Assembly (NCBI GenBank): GCA_012510865.1
Contig: JAAZHF010000238.1
Coordinates: forward strand, 1-8,409
Source of the DNA: Gammaproteobacteria bacterium
Lineage (GTDB): Bacteria; Pseudomonadota; Gammaproteobacteria; Xanthomonadales; Xanthomonadaceae
Direction: 5' to 3'
DNA: 8,409 nt
In this document: piece by piece, positions 5,527 through 8,409 of the stretch
Position numbering within the stretch: the first letter of the stretch is position 1
Layout: each line of letters opens with the position of its first letter
The notes under the pieces: model-generated
The model's input: the letters and a program-made list of their open reading frames with translations, nothing else
Database searches by the model: none
What the model was told of the DNA's origin: nothing
Position numbers and translations under genes: made by a program

Positions 5527-7814
5527 AGCAGACCCTGTTGTCCACGGCGGTGCTCGCCGCCCTCGCCATGGTGCCGCCGGCCGCGCCGCGGCACGACCGC
5601 CCGCACATCGAGCCGCTGATGCAACTGCGCCCGGTGGGCGAGGGCGCCGACACCTACGAGCTCCTGATCTACGGCGACATCGGTGAGAGCTGGTGGAGCG
5701 AGTCGGTCAGCGCGAAGTCGGTGGCCGAACAGCTCAACGCGCTCGACGACAGTGTCGCGACCATCAACGTGCGCATCAACAGCTACGGCGGCAGCGTCGC
5801 CGACGGCCTGGCGATCTACAACGCGCTGCGCCGACACAAGGCGACCAAGGCGGTGACCATCGACGGCGTGGCCATGTCCAGCGCCTCGCTGATCGCGATG
5901 GCCGGCGACACCGTGTCGATGCCGCCCACGTCGATCCTGATGATCCACGCCCCGTGGGGCGGCTGCTACGGCAACGCCAAGGAAATGCGCCAGTACGCCG
6001 ACGTGCTCGACACGTTCAGCGACTCCATGGCCGATGCCTACGTGCAGAAGTCCGGCAAGGCGCGGGCCGACATCCTCAGCCTGCTGAAGGATGGCGAGGA
6101 CCACTACTACACCGGCGAGGAAGCCGTGGCCGAAGGCTTCGCCGACGCCGTCAGCAGCGACGACGCCGGCAACGACGAGCCGGACGAGAACGCCCGCGCC
6201 TACGCCCACGAGCTGCTGGCGCGGATCAGCGCCCGCGGCGCGCCGGCGAAGTACGCCGGCATGGTCGTGACCGCGGCCATGCGCGGCGCGCCGCGCTCCG
6301 CCCGCGCGGCGCCGGGCCCGCAGGCCGTGGAGCAGCGCCTGACGGTCACGGTCGACGCCAGTGGCGTGAGCGAGGCGATTGCGTCGGCCATCGCCAACCA
6401 GAATCCGCCGGCCACACCGGCCGCGACCCCGCCGGCGGATGCCGGTTCCAACACTCCCGGAGCAAGCACCATGACCGAAGAAGAGAAGAAGGCCGCGGCC
6501 AAGGCCGTGCTGGCCGCCGACAGGGCGCGCCGCGAGGCGATCCGCAACCAGTTCACGCCGTTCCTCGCGCGTGCCGACCTCGACCAGGCCGCCCTCGCCA
6601 GGCTGCAGCGCGAGTGCGAAGACGACGTCGACACCACCGTGGAGGCTGCCGGCGCCAAGCTCCTGGCGATGCTGGGCAAGGACACCACCCCGTCCGGCGG
6701 CCACCAGGTCGGCGACGGCCTGACCCACGACGAGACCGTCAGCTACCGCCAGGGCGCCATCAATGCCGTCCTGCACCGCGCCGACCCGGCCGCCCATCCG
6801 ATGGACGAGCAGGCCGCGCAGTTCCGCGGCATGGACCTGATGGACATGGCCCGCGACAGCGTCGAGCGCGCCGGCCGCCGTACCCGCGGCATGAGCAAGC
6901 GCGAGATCGCGGTGCTGGCGCTCCAGAGCACCAGCGACTTCCCGGGCATCCTCGAGAACGTCATCACCAGGACGCTGCGCGCCGGCTACGAATCCGCCGC
7001 CCGCACGTTCGTCCCGTTCTCGCGCCGCGCAGTGCTCCCGGACTTCAAGCAGGTCAGCCGCGCCCAGCTCGGCGGCGCACCGAACCTGAAGCGCGTGCTG
7101 GAAGGGGCGGAGTACGAGTACGGCAGCATCGGCGATGGTGCCGAGAAGTACGCGGTGCAGAAGTATGGCCGCATGGTGCACATCACCTGGGAGGCCATCG
7201 TCAACGACGACATGGACGCCCTGTCGCGCATCCCGCAGGCCTTCGGCGCCAGCGCCGCGGACCTCGAGTCGGACATCGTCTACGCGATCCTGACCGGCAA
7301 CCCGAACATGGCCGATGGCAAGGCCCTGTTCCACGCCGACCACGGGAACCTGGGCACGGCCACCAAGCTCGCGGCCGCGCTCGACGCCGACGCCGCGCTG
7401 GACCCCATCGCCGAGGCGCGCAAGAAGATGCTGCTGCAGAAGGGCATCGAGGGGCGCTACATCAGCGTGCGCCCGCGTTACCTGCTGGTGCCGCCGTCGC
7501 TGGAGAAGGCCGCGCTGCAGATCACCGGCACCAACTTCCAGCCGTCCCGTGCCGCCGACACCAACGTGTTCGGCTCGTCGCTGGTCCCGATCAGCGAGCC
7601 GCGCCTGGAGGACGCCAGCTCCACCGCGTACTTCCTGGCCGCGGAGCCCAACACCGTCGACACCATCGAGTACGCCTACCTCGAGGGCAACGAGGGCGTG
7701 TTCACCGAAACGTCGAACGGCTTCGAGGTGGACGGCCTGAAGGTCAAGTGCCGGCACGTGTTCGGCGCGAAGGCCATCGACTGGCGCGGCCTGTTCAAGA
7801 ACGCCGGCGCCTGA
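5523..7814 (+). CDS. Prohead protease / major capsid protein fusion (ClpP-like protease + gpT-like capsid)
   Basis: A single 763-residue frame with two parts. Residues ~45-215 are a ClpP/S14-type serine protease: the INSYGGSVADGLAIYNAL segment (86-102), the nucleophile region DGVAMSSAS with probable catalytic Ser119, His142 in MIHAPWGG, and a probable Asp193 in EDHYYTGEEAVAEGF. Residues ~215-316 are an Ala/Pro-rich linker. Residues ~317-465 are charged and helical, likely acting as an internal scaffold. Residues ~470-763 are capsid shell, with EYGSIGDGAEKYAVQKYGRMVHITWEA-type and NPNMADGKALFHADHGNL-type segments seen in Mu gpT-like capsid proteins. The protease should remove the linker and scaffold during head maturation. 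Such fusions are a known arrangement in some tailed phages. The start overlaps the portal stop (ATGA) with AGGAG (5508-5512) ten bases upstream. The first ~20 residues are oddly hydrophobic. An internal start at 6471 could give the capsid part alone. Confidence 0.9.
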   Translation: MKQTLLSTAVLAALAMVPPAAPRHDRPHIEPLMQLRPVGEGADTYELLIYGDIGESWWSESVSAKSVAEQLNALDDSVATINVRINSYGGSVADGLAIYNALRRHKATKAVTIDGVAMSSASLIAMAGDTVSMPPTSILMIHAPWGGCYGNAKEMRQYADVLDTFSDSMADAYVQKSGKARADILSLLKDGEDHYYTGEEAVAEGFADAVSSDDAGNDEPDENARAYAHELLARISARGAPAKYAGMVVTAAMRGAPRSARAAPGPQAVEQRLTVTVDASGVSEAIASAIANQNPPATPAATPPADAGSNTPGASTMTEEEKKAAAKAVLAADRARREAIRNQFTPFLARADLDQAALARLQRECEDDVDTTVEAAGAKLLAMLGKDTTPSGGHQVGDGLTHDETVSYRQGAINAVLHRADPAAHPMDEQAAQFRGMDLMDMARDSVERAGRRTRGMSKREIAVLALQSTSDFPGILENVITRTLRAGYESAARTFVPFSRRAVLPDFKQVSRAQLGGAPNLKRVLEGAEYEYGSIGDGAEKYAVQKYGRMVHITWEAIVNDDMDALSRIPQAFGASAADLESDIVYAILTGNPNMADGKALFHADHGNLGTATKLAAALDADAALDPIAEARKKMLLQKGIEGRYISVRPRYLLVPPSLEKAALQITGTNFQPSRAADTNVFGSSLVPISEPRLEDASSTAYFLAAEPNTVDTIEYAYLEGNEGVFTETSNGFEVDGLKVKCRHVFGAKAIDWRGLFKNAGA
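6459..6462 (+). promoter_or_regulatory. Internal Shine-Dalgarno within the protease-capsid gene
   Basis: GGAG lies eight bases before an in-frame ATG at 6471, at the end of the Ala/Pro linker and just where the charged helical region begins (MTEEEKKAAAKAV). Spacing and position are those of a true start, so this decides the nested product described separately. Confidence 0.5.
6471..7814 (+). CDS. Nested in-frame product: scaffold plus major capsid protein without protease (candidate)
   Basis: Initiation at the ATG at 6471 in the fusion frame would give a 447-residue protein (residues 317-763 of the fusion) comprising the charged helical region and the capsid shell but no protease. A head needs hundreds of capsid copies and far fewer protease copies, so a second start gives the right stoichiometry. 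Lambda uses the same trick in its C/Nu3 gene, where the scaffold starts inside the protease gene. Evidence is the GGAG eight bases upstream, the sharp change from Pro/Ala linker to charged helix exactly at this Met, and the length. It could instead be a relic of two once-separate genes. Production of this form is inferred. Confidence 0.45.
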   Translation: MTEEEKKAAAKAVLAADRARREAIRNQFTPFLARADLDQAALARLQRECEDDVDTTVEAAGAKLLAMLGKDTTPSGGHQVGDGLTHDETVSYRQGAINAVLHRADPAAHPMDEQAAQFRGMDLMDMARDSVERAGRRTRGMSKREIAVLALQSTSDFPGILENVITRTLRAGYESAARTFVPFSRRAVLPDFKQVSRAQLGGAPNLKRVLEGAEYEYGSIGDGAEKYAVQKYGRMVHITWEAIVNDDMDALSRIPQAFGASAADLESDIVYAILTGNPNMADGKALFHADHGNLGTATKLAAALDADAALDPIAEARKKMLLQKGIEGRYISVRPRYLLVPPSLEKAALQITGTNFQPSRAADTNVFGSSLVPISEPRLEDASSTAYFLAAEPNTVDTIEYAYLEGNEGVFTETSNGFEVDGLKVKCRHVFGAKAIDWRGLFKNAGA

Positions 7815-7820
7815 CGCCCG

Positions 7821-7845
7821 CAGGGCCCGGCCAAGCCGGGCCCTG
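7821..7845 (+). terminator. Perfect 11-bp hairpin between capsid and decoration genes (no U tract)
   Basis: CAGGGCCCGGC (7821-7831) and its exact complement (7835-7845) enclose a three-base CAA loop, six bases after the capsid stop. No T run follows (GACTACCCC), so it is not a standard intrinsic terminator. It may be a partial terminator, a 3'-end stabiliser, or a block that tunes expression of the next gene. Confidence 0.6.
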
Positions 7846-7873
7846 ACTACCCCATCCCGCTGGAGCACAGGAC

Positions 7874-8224
7874 ATGAACAACGCGTTTTCCGATGGCAAG
7901 ACCATCAACATCGTCGGCCCCGCCACCGCGGGCGTGCCGGTCATCGTCGGCACGGTGCTGGCGATCCCGGTCAATACCCTCGCCAGCGGCGAAGCCGGCG
8001 CGGCCTGGATCGAAGGCGCCTACGTGCTGCCGAAGCTGTCCACGGCCGTGATCGCCCAGGGCGCCAAGGTGATCTGGGACGCCAGTGCCGGCGAGGTGAT
8101 CGTGGCGGCGGCCGCCACGGGCGACCTCAATGGTGCCGGCGTGGCCATGCAGGCCGCGGGCAATGGCACCACCTCGGTGGCGGTCAAGCTCACCCCCGGC
8201 GCCGGCGCGCTGCAGGGCGGTTAA
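7874..8224 (+). CDS. Capsid decoration (cement) protein, DUF2190 family
   Basis: A 116-residue protein, small, low in charge, and rich in Ala, Gly and Val. It has a beta-rich pattern: GKTINIVGPATAGVPVIVGTVLAIPVN (residues 8-34), then GAAWIEGAYVLPKLSTAVIAQGAKVIWDASAGEVIVAA (residues 42-79), then VAVKLTP near the end. The order 'V.VG.v..IPV', 'G.y.LPK', 'i.qGakV.WD' and a closing beta strand is characteristic of DUF2190 proteins, which lie beside capsid genes and are thought to stabilise the shell on its outside. The start at 7874 is supported by GGAG (7862-7865) eight bases upstream. Hairpins flank the gene on both sides (7821-7845 and 8233-8278), so its level may be set separately from the capsid. 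Assignment is from motif pattern and position. Confidence 0.82.
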   Translation: MNNAFSDGKTINIVGPATAGVPVIVGTVLAIPVNTLASGEAGAAWIEGAYVLPKLSTAVIAQGAKVIWDASAGEVIVAAAATGDLNGAGVAMQAAGNGTTSVAVKLTPGAGALQGG

Positions 8225-8232
8225 GCCTCTCT

Positions 8233-8278
8233 CCCTCCCGCCCCCACGCCTTCGGTCCTGGCGTGCGGGCGGGCAGGG
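8233..8278 (+). terminator. Strong stem-loop after the decoration gene, likely terminator
   Basis: CCCGCCCCCACGCC (8237-8250) pairs with GGCGTGCGGGCGGG (8260-8273) with one C/C mismatch (8244/8266), around a nine-base loop beginning TTCGG. A further CCCT (8233-8236) pairs with AGGG (8275-8278) past one bulged C. The following GTCTTCCTC is only mildly T-rich. It starts nine bases after the decoration stop and separates the head genes from the lysis gene. It is plausibly an intrinsic terminator or attenuator. Confidence 0.65.
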
Positions 8279-8300
8279 TCTTCCTCACACCGGATCCACG

Positions 8301-8409
8301 ATGACCGCCACCCCCTCCCGCTTCGACACCTTCATCGACCGCGTGCTCTCGCACGAGGGCGGCTACGTGTTCGACAAGCGCGACCCGGGCGGCGAGACCC
8401 ACTGGGGCA
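8301..8409 (+). CDS. Endolysin, GH108-type lysozyme, N-terminal part (truncated by window end)
   Basis: The first 36 residues are visible and the gene runs off the window. FDTFIDRVLSHEGGY followed by DKRDPGGETHWG matches the N-terminus of glycoside hydrolase family 108 muramidases, in which HEGGY carries the catalytic Glu (here Glu19) and DPGG.T.WG follows closely. These enzymes cut peptidoglycan to release progeny phage. No signal peptide is visible at the N-terminus, so export would need a holin or similar partner outside the window. The upstream ribosome site is weak (GGA at 8291-8293). The gene lies directly after the decoration protein and before where tail genes would be expected. A host-type muramidase of the same family is unlikely in this context. 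Confidence 0.85.
   Translation, partial: MTATPSRFDTFIDRVLSHEGGYVFDKRDPGGETHWG

Noticed and set aside
5693..7846. 717-residue + strand frame overlapping the protease-capsid gene
   Set aside because: The product is an Arg/Gln/Gly/Pro-rich string typical of the shifted frame of a G+C-rich gene. The other frame carries clear protease and capsid motifs.
5085..7868. 927-residue open frame on the minus strand
   Set aside because: It is antisense to the portal and protease-capsid genes. Low-complexity Val/Gly/Arg/His composition marks it as a codon-bias shadow.

Overview
The window is a stretch of a tailed, double-stranded DNA phage or prophage (siphovirus-like, lambda-type packaging and head module). 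It is strongly G+C-rich with G/C-ending codons, and every credible gene is on the + strand. The base composition and gene families fit a phage of a high-G+C proteobacterium. A Xanthomonadaceae-type host (Lysobacter, Luteimonas or Stenotrophomonas relatives) is my best guess, but it is an inference from general character only. No integrase, tRNA or host gene is visible, so free phage and prophage cannot be told apart.

Layout. 1-446: the 3' end of a replication gene, probably a primase/helicase. 443-802: an unusual block dense in GTGCGG/CCGCAC repeats, with nested inverted repeats and an overlapping, doubtful small ORF. 795-1403: lambda Nu1-like small terminase. 1400-3331: GpA-type large terminase. 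3344-3664: a small helix-turn-helix protein resembling the Mor activator family. 3665-3721: a short intergenic region with overlapping dyads. 3722-3940: gpW-like head completion protein. 3937-5526: lambda-type portal. 5523-7814: a ClpP-like prohead protease fused to the major capsid protein. 7821-7845: a perfect hairpin. 7874-8224: DUF2190-type capsid decoration protein. 8233-8278: a strong stem-loop. 8301 to the window end: the start of a GH108-type endolysin.

How it works together. The two terminase subunits package DNA through the portal. The protease/capsid fusion supplies the shell and the maturation enzyme, the DUF2190 protein decorates the shell and gpW closes the head. Four ATGA stop/start overlaps (443, 1400, 3937, 5523) suggest translational coupling within one late transcript.

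The most interesting signals are: (a) the repeat/nested-palindrome block between the replication gene and the small terminase gene, a candidate cos/pac or replication origin region; (b) an in-frame internal start with a good Shine-Dalgarno inside the protease-capsid fusion, which could yield capsid protein without protease; (c) mutually exclusive hairpins at the gpW start, directly after a Mor-like regulator gene; (d) a 22-bp in-frame direct repeat in the tail of the large terminase gene.
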